A stretch of 64,000 nucleotides of DNA from JAEINY01 sp942490535 (GTDB taxonomy: Bacteria > Bacteroidota > Bacteroidia > Bacteroidales > Marinilabiliaceae), in the NCBI GenBank assembly GCA_942490535.1, contig CALNXQ010000003.1:248001-312000 (forward strand). The letters run 5' to 3'. The stretch's first letter is position 1; each line of letters begins with the position of its first letter. The notes under the pieces were generated by a model. It saw nothing but the letters and a program-made list of their open reading frames with translations. It did no database searches and had not been told where the DNA came from. The position numbers and the translations under genes are program-made. Below are positions 44,078-54,045 of this stretch, piece by piece.

Positions 44078-46450
44078 TTAATCATAGGCCACTTTTAAGA
44101 CCTCTTCAAACCGATCGACAAAGTGAGCGGTGATACCTGCTTTCAAATAGTCCGGCAATTCGTCATAATCCTTTCGGTTATCCGCCGGAAAAATCAACTC
44201 GAACACCTTCACCCGACGTGCGGCAATCGTCTTTTCACGAATGCCCCCAATGGGTAAAACCTTACCGGTAAGCGTGAGCTCTCCTGTCATTGCCAGCCCT
44301 TTTTTCACAGGCTTCTGATGAGCTAATGAATATAGCGCCAAGGCCATGGTAATACCGGCCGAAGGGCCATCTTTCGGTGTGGCTCCGGCCGGGACGTGCA
44401 AGTGGATGAAGTGGGTATTAAAATAATCTCCTAATTTCTTATCATTGGCTACCAGGGACCGGATAAAGGAAAAAGCAATCTCAGACGATTCTTGCATCAC
44501 TTTGCCCAACTGCCCGGTTTGCTTCAATCCTCCTGATTGACCCTTTATGGCTGAGGCTTCAATGTAGAGCGTGGCCCCACCCATGGCAGTCCAGGCTAAT
44601 CCCAGGGTGACTCCCGGTATGGATTTCTGATACAACGCCTCAGTGGTAAATAAAGGCTGACCTAAAAAATCCGTCAAATTATTTTGATTCACATTTACCT
44701 TTCCCAATTCAGGGTGCTCCGCTTGTATTAGCGTGGCTTTGCGCATGATCTTTTTTAATTGATTTTCCAGATTACGCACTCCCGCTTCACGTGCATATCC
44801 ATCCACCATTTTCACCAAAGCTGAATCACTTACACTTACTTCACTGGCCTTCAAGCCATGCTCCTGCCGTTGCTTAAGAATCAGGTAGCGTTTGGCGATC
44901 TCCACTTTTTCTTCTAAAATATAACCCGCCAATTTGATGATTTCCATGCGATCAAGCAAAGGTCCGGGAATGGTATCCAATTGATTGGCCGTTGTCACAA
45001 AAAGCACGTTGGACAGGTCGAAACGCACATCCAGATAATGATCGAGAAAATCACTATTTTGTTCCGGATCCAACACTTCCAACAGGGCAGCCGCCGGATC
45101 ACCCTGATAACTGGCACCAATCTTATCAATCTCATCCAGCATGATAACGGGATTGGCCACGCCTGTGCGCTTCATACTTTGAATCAACTTACCGGGCATG
45201 GCGCCGATGTAGGTGCGCCGATGTCCTTTAATTTCTGCCTCATCGCGCATACCCCCCAAGGAAAATCGATAGAATTTCCGGCCCAGTGCATCGGCTATGG
45301 ATTTTCCTATTGACGTCTTACCAACACCGGGAGGTCCGACCAAACAAATAATGGAACCAGATACTTTACCTCGCTTGATAATGGTGCTGATAAACTCCAG
45401 GATGCGTTGTTTTACATCATTCAGACCATAATGCTGCTCATCCAATATTTTCCGCCCCTTCGCTAAATCATGATTATCTTCAGAATAAATACCCCAGGGA
45501 AGATCCGTCAACCAATTCAAATAGGAGCGCGACACCTGAAACTCAGCTGAACCCGCTTCCAGGGTGTTAAGTTTATCTAACTCTTCTTCGACCACATGAG
45601 CGGCCTCCTCAGTGAGATGCAAGGGCTTTATCTTTTTTTCAAATGCTTCTATTTCCGACGTCTTATCATCCTTCTCCAGCCCCAATTCCTGTTTGATCAC
45701 CTTCAATTGTTCGCGCAAAAAGAACTCGCGTTGCTGACTGGATATTTTCTCTTCAATCTGCTTTTGGATATTTTGTTGCAACTTAGTGATTTCAATTTCC
45801 TCCTTAAGCAAAATCAACAACTTATTACTGCGTTCCAATAAATCTACCGTTTCCAGCAGCTCTTGAAGCTTATCACTTTCAACCGATAAAAAGGAAGCCA
45901 CTAAATCCATGAGCAAACCGGGTTTTTCAATTCCCACCTGACTCAATGCTAACTTCATCTGCTCCTGAAACATCGGATTCAGTTGGATCAAATCTTTCAC
46001 TGAATTAATCACCGCTAAAGAGTAGGCTTTCAATTCATCACTTGGTAATTGCTGTCCATCGTAATGGTAATGTACCTGACTTAAAGTAATTCCCTCCCGT
46101 TATACAGCCCGGACATGCTCAAACCGAATCAATGCCTGCGCAAAAAAGCTCACGCTATCTGATGTTTTAGCCATCACTTTTACAATTTTTAAAAGTGTCC
46201 CCATCCGATAGAGGTCCGATTTTAAAAATTGCTCTTCATTTTCAGTCTTGATCAAGGCTGTCCCTATGAAGCCATTGTTCTTTTTCAAAGCATAATCAAC
46301 CAATTGGACCATTTCTTCATTCACAAAAGAAAGGGGTAACCCTAATCCTGGAAAAATAGGCCGGTTCTCCAAGGGTAAAACGGCAATGTTATCAGGATAA
46401 ACATCGGAAACCAAAACAACCCCAGCTTCGCTTAAGCAATTATTATCCAT
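44078..46450 (-). pseudogene. lon: Lon protease gene interrupted by one in-frame TAA
   Basis: The sequence encodes a full-length Lon of about 790 codons, but codon 117 is TAA (46102-46100). Both sides are in the same frame, and the family sequence runs through it: RFEHVRAV, stop, REGITLSQVHYHYDG. The N-terminal substrate-binding part (46450-46100, 116 residues) includes ENRPIFPGLGLPLSFV. The remaining part keeps Walker A GPPGVGKTS near 372, Walker B VIMLDEID, and the catalytic dyad S near 696 (DGPSAG) and K near 739 (EKTIAAR). Apart from the stop nothing is eroded. Alternatives are a sequencing error, a recent null mutation, readthrough, or restart at TTG 46033 or GTG 46012. The gene sits next to htrA and hsp20, also a stress set. 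Confidence 0.85.
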
Positions 46451-46527
46451 ACTAAAGGACTTCGTTTAAGTTATAACTATTAGAGTTCTCATAAGTTAGT
46501 GATTTTTTAAATCTTTGCCATAAAAGA

Positions 46528-46561
46528 GGCCTCTCCCTAAAAATAAATCCAGGAAGAGACC
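46528..46561 (-). terminator. Terminator after htrA
   Basis: On the minus strand GGTCTCTTCCT pairs with AGGGAGAGGCC over 11 positions with two G-T wobbles, then TCTTTTATGG follows. It separates htrA from lon, so lon likely has its own promoter. Confidence 0.65.
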
Positions 46562-46577
46562 ATTCAAAACGGAATGA

Positions 46578-48079
46578 TTACATTCCAAATGCATAGTAAT
46601 AAGTACCGGGATAATCGTCATAGACGCCTTCCAGTAGTACGCCTCCCTTTTTCCGGGTCAAAAGTTTTTCAAAAGCCTCCACTGATTTCACCTGCATACC
46701 GTCCACTTTCGTGATGATAAAGCCCACCTTCATATCGGTGCTGCGTTTCAATTTACCGGCATGAAGAGCTGTTACTTTCAGCCCGCTTTCAATATTCAAA
46801 CGCCGGGCTGTATTTGAATCGATTTCTTTCAATTCAACGCCCAACACATCCAATACTTCGTTGGATTCCTTTTTAGCCAGTTCAGCCTCACCAGCCTGAT
46901 TGCGCAAAACGACCGGAAATTTCAATACTTTACCCTTCCGATCGACGGTTAATACGACCTCATCCCCGGGATGACGACGTCCAATCAGTTCCAGCAATTC
47001 ACCGGATGAGGTGACATCAGCATCATCAACCTGTATGACCACATCACCAGGTTTCACACCAGCTTCACCTGCTGAACTATTGGCCATAATACTATCCACA
47101 TAAACACCCTGAGTGGCCTGTAAATCCATCTCACGAGACAAATCACCATCCACACTTCGAATCATCAATCCCAGATAACCACGTTGCACCATTCCATAGG
47201 TCATCAGATCTTCGACGACCTTCTGCACAATGTTTGCTGGTACCGCAAATCCATAACCGGCATAGGAACCGGTAGGACTGGCTATAGCCGTATTTATCCC
47301 TATCAAACCACCCTGCAAATTCACCAGGGCCCCGCCACTATTTCCGGGATTGATGGCCGCATCGGTTTGAATAAAGGACTCAATGGCACTTTGATCCCTA
47401 AGCAAATTCAGGTTACGCCCTTTGGCACTCACAATGCCAGCTGTAACGGTCGAATTCAGGTTAAACGGATTCCAACGGCTAAAACCCATTCACCCACTTC
47501 CACCTTATCTGAATTGACAAACGGTAAGTAGGCCAAATCACCGGCCCGGATCTGAAGCAAAGCCAAATCAGTAGACGCGTCAGCACCCACTACTTTAGCC
47601 TTAAAAACGCGGTTATCATTTAAGATGACCTCAATATCATCGGCATTTTGAATCACGTGATTATTGGTAACAATGTAACCATCCGCTGCGATGATCACAC
47701 CCGATCCGGATCCCATGCGCACCTGCGGACCACGCTCCTGAGGCTGCCCGTATTCCGGTCCAAAAAAGTGTTTGAACACATCATCATCAAAAAAATGCCG
47801 GAAGGGGTTTTCCTCTTGCCTGAATTGCTGAACTTTCTGTACCTGTGTAGACCGGATATGCACCACCGCAGGCATTACCTGCTTAGCCACTTTTGTAAAC
47901 TCCAGCGGAACAATTTCACCGTCCTTATTTAAGGTATAAACAGCACCGTGCACTGGCGCATCCGACAAATGTTCAATGGTGATTCTTTTCGGGGCATCCC
48001 CATTCCATAATTTATATGTTCCAATGGTCAACGCGCTGCCCAAAACAGCAGCGGCCACCAAGATACTTAACCGTTTCAT
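46578..48079 (-). pseudogene. htrA: HtrA/DegQ periplasmic serine protease gene with a one-base deletion
   Basis: Two overlapping frames together encode a complete Do-family protease of about 500 residues. The first (48079-47456) has a signal/anchor (LSILVAAAVLGSALTIGTYKLW), catalytic His in VTNNHVIQNADD and Asp in DASTDLALLQI, and stops after EWVLAVGIRLT. The second supplies NPFNLNSTVTAGIVSAKGR, the catalytic Ser in NPGNSGGALVN, and two PDZ domains. Restoring one base between 47472 and 47471, for example GGG instead of GG, joins them as EWVLAVGNPFNLNS, the exact family sequence. As written, H/D and S lie in different frames and no active protease can form. A GG/GGG length slip or a sequencing error are equal possibilities. 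The start has a strong ribosome-binding AAAGGAGGATG. Confidence 0.88.
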
Positions 48080-48331
48080 GATTGCATCCTCCTTTTACAA
48101 TATCCTATCACTATAGTCCGGTATTTTTCTGTCTCAATCTACAATAGATCCCATTTGCATAACCACATCGAAGTCTCTCGCTCAGTTCTGCAATGTGCCA
48201 ACAACACCAAATTACGAAAGGCAAATTCCGTGTTGCAGATCATGTGTTGACAATAACACAAGATATACTGCTAATTTCCCCTTATTAACCGGACAGTGGC
48301 ACTTCATCCTCAGGTGTTAATACAATTCTAA

Positions 48332-48820
48332 TTATTTCCAGAATTCCTTTGCTTTTAGCCGATCCTTCACATGACTCAGCCAATTCTGCTTTAATTCCCG
48401 AGTAGCAGAATCGTCGATTGCATCAGGTTCGCTGATGGGAATTTCACGGTAGGTAACAAGTTCCTTCTTACGTGGCACCTGAATCCGAAGCTCCCCATTC
48501 CGATACTTGGCCTTAATGTGATCGGTCTCCATATCTTCCAATAACGGAAACCGTTTTCTTACGGCAGTTTCAAGGTAACGATGGGTGTGTGTTTCTTTTC
48601 GGCTTCCCTCAATAAGCAAGGCATCACCATCCACACGCAAGGAGATGTCCTTCTTTCTTAACTGAGGCAATTGAAGATTCAACCGGTATTTATGGTGATC
48701 GCGCTGCCAGATTTCCGGTAGAAATAACGCATCGCGTAGGGGATAATCATCCCATAAATCCCAATGAAAAACAGGCCACCGCTTTGATAAGGCAGGCCGC
48801 TGAATAAGCATTGATTTCAT
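48332..48820 (-). CDS. hsp20: Small heat shock protein, Hsp20/alpha-crystallin, divergent copy
   Basis: This 162-residue protein starts at ATG 48820 behind a clear AGGAGG site. The frame continues upstream to 48928, but that part overlaps the leader and is rejected. The N-terminus is aromatic and proline-rich (RWPVFHWDLWDDYPL). The alpha-crystallin domain (about 45-125) has KYRLNLQLPQLRKKDISLRVDGDALLIEGSRK and KAKYRNGELRIQVPRK, the last matching the A-x-x-x-N-G-x-L signature. A polar tail follows. It is a holdase chaperone without ATPase. It lies 108 bp downstream of the second hsp20 gene on the same strand, and the two diverge strongly in sequence. Confidence 0.88.
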   Translation of the reverse strand: MKSMLIQRPALSKRWPVFHWDLWDDYPLRDALFLPEIWQRDHHKYRLNLQLPQLRKKDISLRVDGDALLIEGSRKETHTHRYLETAVRKRFPLLEDMETDHIKAKYRNGELRIQVPRKKELVTYREIPISEPDAIDDSATRELKQNWLSHVKDRLKAKEFWK

Positions 48821-48928
48821 CACATTTCCTCCTAAAAAACATTTTAAAATCAAACTAAAAAAAAGAAAAATAAACCCCATAAAAAGCCTCTGCCGCAGCA
48901 GAGGCAGGGGCAGGGGCTCACAAACCAA

Positions 48929-49363
48929 CTATGAAATGGCTATTTCACGCGCAGGCTTAGGCTTTATTTCTTCACGCTTAGGCAGTTTAATGGATAAGAT
49001 ACCGTCTTTGTAACAAGCTTCCACTTTATCCCCCTCTACCAGCTTTTCAGAAAAGTTGAAAGAACGGCGGAAGGCCTGATAGTTGAACTCACGACGGGTA
49101 TACCGGTCATTTTCCTCGGTATTCTCTCCTTTGCGCTCCGATGTAATGGTCAACTCACCATTATCGTAGGTGATGTTAAAATCACTCTTAGACATCCCTG
49201 GTGCAGCCACTTCAATGACATATTCATCCGCATTATCTAAGATATTAATGGCAGGTAATGTAGAAGTTTGCCCTACCATGTCCATCATATTTCCTTCGAA
49301 AAATTTATCCAAAATTGAAGGAAACACAGGAAACAGGCTGTTTGTGATTCTTGCAGGTTTCAT
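48929..49363 (-). CDS. hsp20: Small heat shock protein, Hsp20/alpha-crystallin
   Basis: This 144-residue chaperone starts at ATG 49363, preceded by GGAGGG at 49376-49371. An ATG at 49378 contains that site within its codons and is rejected. The alpha-crystallin domain has INILDNADEYVIEVAAPGMSKSDFNITYDNGELTITSERK and ends VEACYKDGILSIKLPKREE with the A-x-x-x-x-G-x-L signature. The tail KPKPAREIAIS carries the I-x-I motif used for oligomer assembly. It holds unfolding proteins until other chaperones or proteases act. Hsp20, Hsp20, HtrA and Lon follow in one direction, a protein quality-control cluster. Confidence 0.95.
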   Translation of the reverse strand: MKPARITNSLFPVFPSILDKFFEGNMMDMVGQTSTLPAINILDNADEYVIEVAAPGMSKSDFNITYDNGELTITSERKGENTEENDRYTRREFNYQAFRRSFNFSEKLVEGDKVEACYKDGILSIKLPKREEIKPKPAREIAIS

Positions 49364-49725
49364 AATATAACCCTCCATTTTTTAGTTAAACTTTAAAGAC
49401 CTTAGTCACTAATCATTTTTCAAAGTGTGTGCCAAAGCGCAATCACCCTTCACGTAAAAATAATATATCACTACTATACTGACATTTACAGCACTCACCA
49501 AAACACATCACTAATATTCTTCAGACAACTTGTCAGTACCTGCACTTGAATGAGCGACACATTGACAAACGCCTGTTAAAATGGCCATATAAATCCCATA
49601 ACTTCCACCAGAAGCCTTACACCAGCAAGACTGATGCAGCTAACCGATCCGTTACCACTTCGCTTTTCAACCACCTTACTTCCTAACTGAGGGAAAAATT
49701 GTTACCATTTGCAGCACGACCATAT

Positions 49726-50160
49726 CAGAGAAAAACACAAGCGCTGAAACGTGCAGCGCTATCGTTGCACCTTGCAACAGCATCTCCACATCTTACAGAG
49801 ACACTGTTTTGCTTTACAACAATACCTTTACAGAGAAAAACACAAGCGCTGAAACGTGCAGCACTATCGTTGCACCTTGCAACAACATCTCCACATCTTA
49901 CAGAGACACTGTTTTGCTTTACAACAATACCTTTACAGAGAAAAACACAAGCGCTGAAACGTGCAGCACTATCGTTGCACCTTGCAACAGCATCTCCACA
50001 TCTTACAGAGACGCTGTTTTGCTTTACAACAATACCTTTACAGGGAAAAACACAAGCCCTGAAACATGCAGCGCTATCGTTACGCCTTGCAACAGCATCT
50101 CTACATCTAACAGAGCCACTGTTTTGCCTTACAACAATACCCTTTCAGGATAAAAAAGAA
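49726..50160. repeat. Tandem array of four 105-bp units
   Basis: The word CAGAGAAAAACAC starts at 49726, 49831 and 49936, the variant CAGGGAAAAACAC at 50041, and a trailing copy start CAGGATAAAAAAG at 50146, all exactly 105 bp apart. Copies 1-3 differ at two or so positions, while copy 4 is more diverged. Each unit holds two dyads: AGCGCTG-AAACGTG-CAGCGCT (perfect in copy 1) and GTTGCA-CCT-TGCAAC (perfect in copies 1-3). A degenerate copy may precede 49726. Because 105 is a multiple of three, long frames run through in two phases, which explains apparent ORFs here. It lies between the purL terminator and the hsp20 promoter region. The 320 bp from 49379 to 49700 show no gene. Confidence 0.92.
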
Positions 50161-50218
50161 CACCTATGACTTACGAAGATGCCATTGCACTGACACTTGT
50201 CATTAACGCTATAAAAAC

Positions 50219-50246
50219 AAGAAAGGGGCCTGCCAGCCCCTTTCTT
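50219..50246 (-). terminator. Terminator of purL
   Basis: An 11-bp stem AAGAAAGGGGC / GCCCCTTTCTT (50219-50229 and 50236-50246) with a 6-base loop is followed on the minus strand by GTTTTTATAG. It lies 19 bp beyond the purL stop. Confidence 0.88.
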
Positions 50247-50264
50247 CCTATAATAAGTAATCGA

Positions 50265-53200
50265 TTATTTTGTTTTCGCTTCAATCCATTTCTTCGCATT
50301 CACAAATGCTTCAATCCAGGGCGTTACTTCATCCTGCTGACGACCTTCGGCATAATAGCCCCATTGCCATGGGAAGATCGCTCGCTCCAGGTGAGGCATC
50401 ATGGCTAAATGACGACCATCATGGGAACAGATGGCTGCCGTATTGAAATCACTGCCATTTGGATTCCCCGGGTAACCACTTTGGGTATACTTACCGGCAA
50501 TGTGATACTTGCTCTCCGCGTAAGGGAAATGGTATTTTCCTTCACCGTGAGCCACCCATACACCCAGTTTTGATCCGGCCAGTGACTGTAACATCACCGA
50601 ATGATTCTCCTCAATATTCATGTTCAGGAAGATGGATTCAAACTTATGGGAATTATTGTGTAACATCTTGGGTTTTTCAGCATGCTCCGGATATACCAGC
50701 CCTAGTTCCACCATCAGCTGACACCCGTTACATACACCTAAACTCAAAGTATCCGGACGTTTGTAGAAGTTATCAAGGGCCAGCTTCGCTTTTTCGTTGT
50801 ATAAGAAAGCACCGGCCCAGCCTTTGGCCGACCCCATTACATCACTGTTGGAGAAACCGCCTACAAAGACAATCAGGTTAATATCTTCCAATGTTTCACG
50901 GCCGGCAATTAAGTCGGTCATGTGCACATCTTTCACATCGAAACCAGCCAGGAACATGCTGTAAGCCATCTCCCGGTCGCCATTCACACCTTTCTCACGA
51001 ATGATAGCCGCTTTCACACCGCTGCGCTCTTTGCGGTCCAGGGTCAAACCATATTGACTCAGAGAACCGGTAAAAGAAGCCGGGAATTGATAATTCAATG
51101 CCTGGTTCTTATAGTTGGCAAAACGTTCGGCAGCTAATTTCTCACCGCTTTGTTTGCGATCCAACAAATAAGAGGTTTTATACCATTTATCGCGATAGGT
51201 GTCGATATCCAGCACCAATTCCTGTGAGTCATGCGTCACCACCAACTGACGCTCAGTAGCCGGCTGACCCAACTCTACAAACTGCACTCCGTTGTCTTCC
51301 AATAAAGCAGACACAGCAGTCAGGTCTTTCACCTGAATCAGCACACCCGGATTTTCACTGAACAGCACTTTTACAATGTCTTTCTCCTCAATGGATGAGA
51401 GATCCACCTTCAAACCGCCCTTTGTATTAGCAAAACACATCTCCAAAAGAGCGGTAATCATACCCCCGGCAGAAATATCATGACCAGCCAGGATTAATCC
51501 TTTGTTGATCAAGGTCTGAATGGCATTAAATCCATTCTTGAAGTATTCGGCATCGGTTACCGTTGGTGCTTCCTCTCCCAGTTTATTAACAGACTGAGCA
51601 AAGGTACTACCACCTAATTTCAAGGCATCGAACGACAAGTCAATATATAACAAGTGAGAGTCTGTATCATTTTTCAATACCGGCTCTACAATTTTGCGAA
51701 TGTCACTCACTTCAGCTGCACCAGAAATGATCACCGTTCCCGGACTCATAACCTGCTCGCCATCTTTGTATTTCTGCGTCATCGACAAGGAATCTTTACC
51801 CGTCGGGATATTGATACCCAAGTCGCAACTAAATTCGCTACAAGCTTCAACAGCACGGTACAAACGACTGTCTTCACCAGCATTTTTACAAGGCCACATC
51901 CAGTTGGCGCTTAAGGATACTCCTTTCAAACCATGTGTCAATGGTGCCCACACTAGGTTAGTCAATGCTTCTGCAATGGAAACAATGGAACCGGCTGCCG
52001 GATCGACCAAACCAATGGCAGGTGCATGACCAATGGAAGTGGCCACACCTTTTTCACCCTTATAATCGATGGCAGTAGCGCCCAGGTTGTTTAACGGCAA
52101 CTGCAACTCACCGGCACATTGTTGCTTGGCAACTTTACCCGTTACCGAACGGTCTACCTTATTGGTTAACCAATCCTTACAAGCTACTGCCTCCAACTGC
52201 AACACGTTGGCGATGTATTCTTCGATTTTAGACGCATCATAAGCCACAGGTGCGAATTGCTCATCGCTTGTGGTATCTGTCATGATGGTCTTGGGAGGAT
52301 TCCCGAACATATCGGCCAATTGCCAATCGATGGGAGCATTTCCTTTATCATCTTCAAACTTGAAGTGCATGTCTCCTGTGGTTTCACCTACCTCATAAAA
52401 AGGAGCGCGCTCACGGGCTGAGATGTTCTTCAAATTCTCGAGATCTTTTTCTTTCAGTACCAATCCCATTCGTTCCTGAGACTCGTTACCTGCAATTTCT
52501 TTGGCCGACAGGGTTGGATCACCCACCGGCAATTTATCTAAGTGAATGGTACCACCAGTGCTTTCCACCAGCTCGGACAAACAATTCAGGTGACCACCAG
52601 CCCCATGATCGTGAATGGAAACAATTGGATTTTCATCCGATTCAGCCAAAGCACGAATGGCATTCATGGCACGCTTCTGCATTTCCGGATTGGAACGCTG
52701 AACGGCATTTAACTCAATGGCGTTATCAAATTCGCCGGTAGCTACTGATGATACAGCACCCCCGCCCATACCGATGCGGTAGTTATCACCACCTAATACA
52801 ACCACCTTGTCTCCTTTTTCAGGATCAGCTTTCAGGGCATGTTCTTTGCGACCAAAACCAATACCTCCAGCCAACATGATTACTTTATCGAAGGCGAATT
52901 TCTTTTGATTCTCGAAATGTTCAAAAGTCAACACCGAACCACAAATCATTGGCTGACCAAACTTATTCCCAAAATCAGAGGCACCGTTGGATGCTTTGAT
53001 TAGGATTTGCTCCGGTGTCTGATACAACCACGGACGCTCTTCATTAACTTTTTCCCATTCCCGATTGGCTTCTGAACGCGAATAAGAGGTCATGTAAACC
53101 GCTGTTCCGGCCAACGGCAATGAACCTTGTCCACCGGCTAAACGGTCACGAATTTCACCACCAGCTCCCGTTGCAGCACCATTAAAAGGCTCCACGGTGG

Positions 53201-53957
53201 TAGGGAAGTTATGGGTTTCGGCTTTCAATGAAATAACCGTGTTAATCTCTTTGGTTTCAAAGAAATCAGCGGTATCCTGACGGCCTGGTGCAAACTGCAT
53301 GGCTTTAGGACCTTCCACAAAAGCGACGTTATCTTTGTAGGCCGACACCAGGAAATTATGATTTTCCTTGGATGTCCGTTTAATCAACTGGAACAAGGAA
53401 CTCTCCTTTTCTTCACCATCAATCACAAAAATACCGTTAAAGATTTTGTGACGGCAGTGTTCGGAGTTCACCTGCGAGAAGCCAAACACTTCGCTATCGG
53501 TTAATGGGCGTCCCAAACGCGCACTCAACCCATCCAGGTAATCAATTTCTTCCTGGCTCAAAGCCAGGCCTTCCTGCTTATTGTAGGCGGCAATATCCGT
53601 GATGTGAACAATGGCTTCGGGCTGCTTATCAATGTTGAATACCGTCTGATTGAGCCCTTTATACATGGCTTGCAACATTGGGTCGAATTCCGCACTTTCA
53701 GCCTCCACTTTAAAAAACTCCTCGATGCGATCAATGCCTTCGATGCCCATATTTTGGGTAATTTCCACCGCATTGGTGCTCCAGGGAGTTATCATTTCTT
53801 TACGTGGACCAACAAAAAAGCCTTCCATCTCGCGTTGATCGGAAAGCTTTGCGCCACTGAATAACCATTCTAACTTCTTAATGTTGTCGGCTGACAGCTC
53901 TGAATGAGCTCCAACAGCCAAAAATTGATTCGAGTTTCCCTCAAAAAACAAGACCAT
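50265..53957 (-). CDS. purL: Phosphoribosylformylglycinamidine synthase (large, single-chain)
   Basis: This 1230-residue enzyme of de novo purine synthesis converts FGAR to FGAM with ATP and glutamine. It is the long form, with PurS-like, synthetase and glutaminase parts in one chain. Visible marks are GFSQVNSEHCRHKIFNG, the ATP/FGAR loops ETHNFPTTVEPFNGAATGAGGEIRD and HDHGAGGHLNCLSELVE, and the C-terminal glutaminase with catalytic C1076 in LGVCNGCQLM and the HGEGKYHF region. The start is set at ATG 53957 (MVLFFEGNS). No other pur genes are adjacent. It has its own -7 element at 53995-54002, downstream of a terminator that ends a separate transcript. Confidence 0.97.
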   Translation of the reverse strand: MVLFFEGNSNQFLAVGAHSELSADNIKKLEWLFSGAKLSDQREMEGFFVGPRKEMITPWSTNAVEITQNMGIEGIDRIEEFFKVEAESAEFDPMLQAMYKGLNQTVFNIDKQPEAIVHITDIAAYNKQEGLALSQEEIDYLDGLSARLGRPLTDSEVFGFSQVNSEHCRHKIFNGIFVIDGEEKESSLFQLIKRTSKENHNFLVSAYKDNVAFVEGPKAMQFAPGRQDTADFFETKEINTVISLKAETHNFPTTVEPFNGAATGAGGEIRDRLAGGQGSLPLAGTAVYMTSYSRSEANREWEKVNEERPWLYQTPEQILIKASNGASDFGNKFGQPMICGSVLTFEHFENQKKFAFDKVIMLAGGIGFGRKEHALKADPEKGDKVVVLGGDNYRIGMGGGAVSSVATGEFDNAIELNAVQRSNPEMQKRAMNAIRALAESDENPIVSIHDHGAGGHLNCLSELVESTGGTIHLDKLPVGDPTLSAKEIAGNESQERMGLVLKEKDLENLKNISARERAPFYEVGETTGDMHFKFEDDKGNAPIDWQLADMFGNPPKTIMTDTTSDEQFAPVAYDASKIEEYIANVLQLEAVACKDWLTNKVDRSVTGKVAKQQCAGELQLPLNNLGATAIDYKGEKGVATSIGHAPAIGLVDPAAGSIVSIAEALTNLVWAPLTHGLKGVSLSANWMWPCKNAGEDSRLYRAVEACSEFSCDLGINIPTGKDSLSMTQKYKDGEQVMSPGTVIISGAAEVSDIRKIVEPVLKNDTDSHLLYIDLSFDALKLGGSTFAQSVNKLGEEAPTVTDAEYFKNGFNAIQTLINKGLILAGHDISAGGMITALLEMCFANTKGGLKVDLSSIEEKDIVKVLFSENPGVLIQVKDLTAVSALLEDNGVQFVELGQPATERQLVVTHDSQELVLDIDTYRDKWYKTSYLLDRKQSGEKLAAERFANYKNQALNYQFPASFTGSLSQYGLTLDRKERSGVKAAIIREKGVNGDREMAYSMFLAGFDVKDVHMTDLIAGRETLEDINLIVFVGGFSNSDVMGSAKGWAGAFLYNEKAKLALDNFYKRPDTLSLGVCNGCQLMVELGLVYPEHAEKPKMLHNNSHKFESIFLNMNIEENHSVMLQSLAGSKLGVWVAHGEGKYHFPYAESKYHIAGKYTQSGYPGNPNGSDFNTAAICSHDGRHLAMMPHLERAIFPWQWGYYAEGRQQDEVTPWIEAFVNAKKWIEAKTK

Positions 53958-53994
53958 GAACAATAGTTTTGAGATTGATGTTTTCTTTGCGCTG

Positions 53995-54002
53995 CAAATT
54001 TA
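53995..54002 (-). promoter_or_regulatory. -7 element of purL
   Basis: TAAATTTG on the minus strand is a perfect TAnnTTTG element and predicts a start about 30 nt ahead of the purL ATG. It lies downstream of the terminator at 54058-54094, so purL does not depend on readthrough. Confidence 0.6.
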
Positions 54003-54045
54003 AGATAAAAAGCTAAAAAAGGGCATACTATTGGACAGTTCTCAT

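Noticed and set aside
46100..46102. Programmed recoding of the lon TAA
   Set aside because: TAA is not used for selenocysteine or pyrrolysine, and no downstream recoding structure was seen. Readthrough cannot be excluded but has no positive support.
49699..50169. Two long plus-strand frames encoding repeat proteins of 156 and 114 residues
   Set aside because: Both arise because the 105-bp noncoding repeat is a multiple of three and happens to lack stops in two phases. Neither has a family match or a coding substitution pattern.
50166..50408. Plus-strand ORF starting MTYEDAIALTL
   Set aside because: It runs through the purL terminator and into the antisense of purL. No coding support beyond the open frame.
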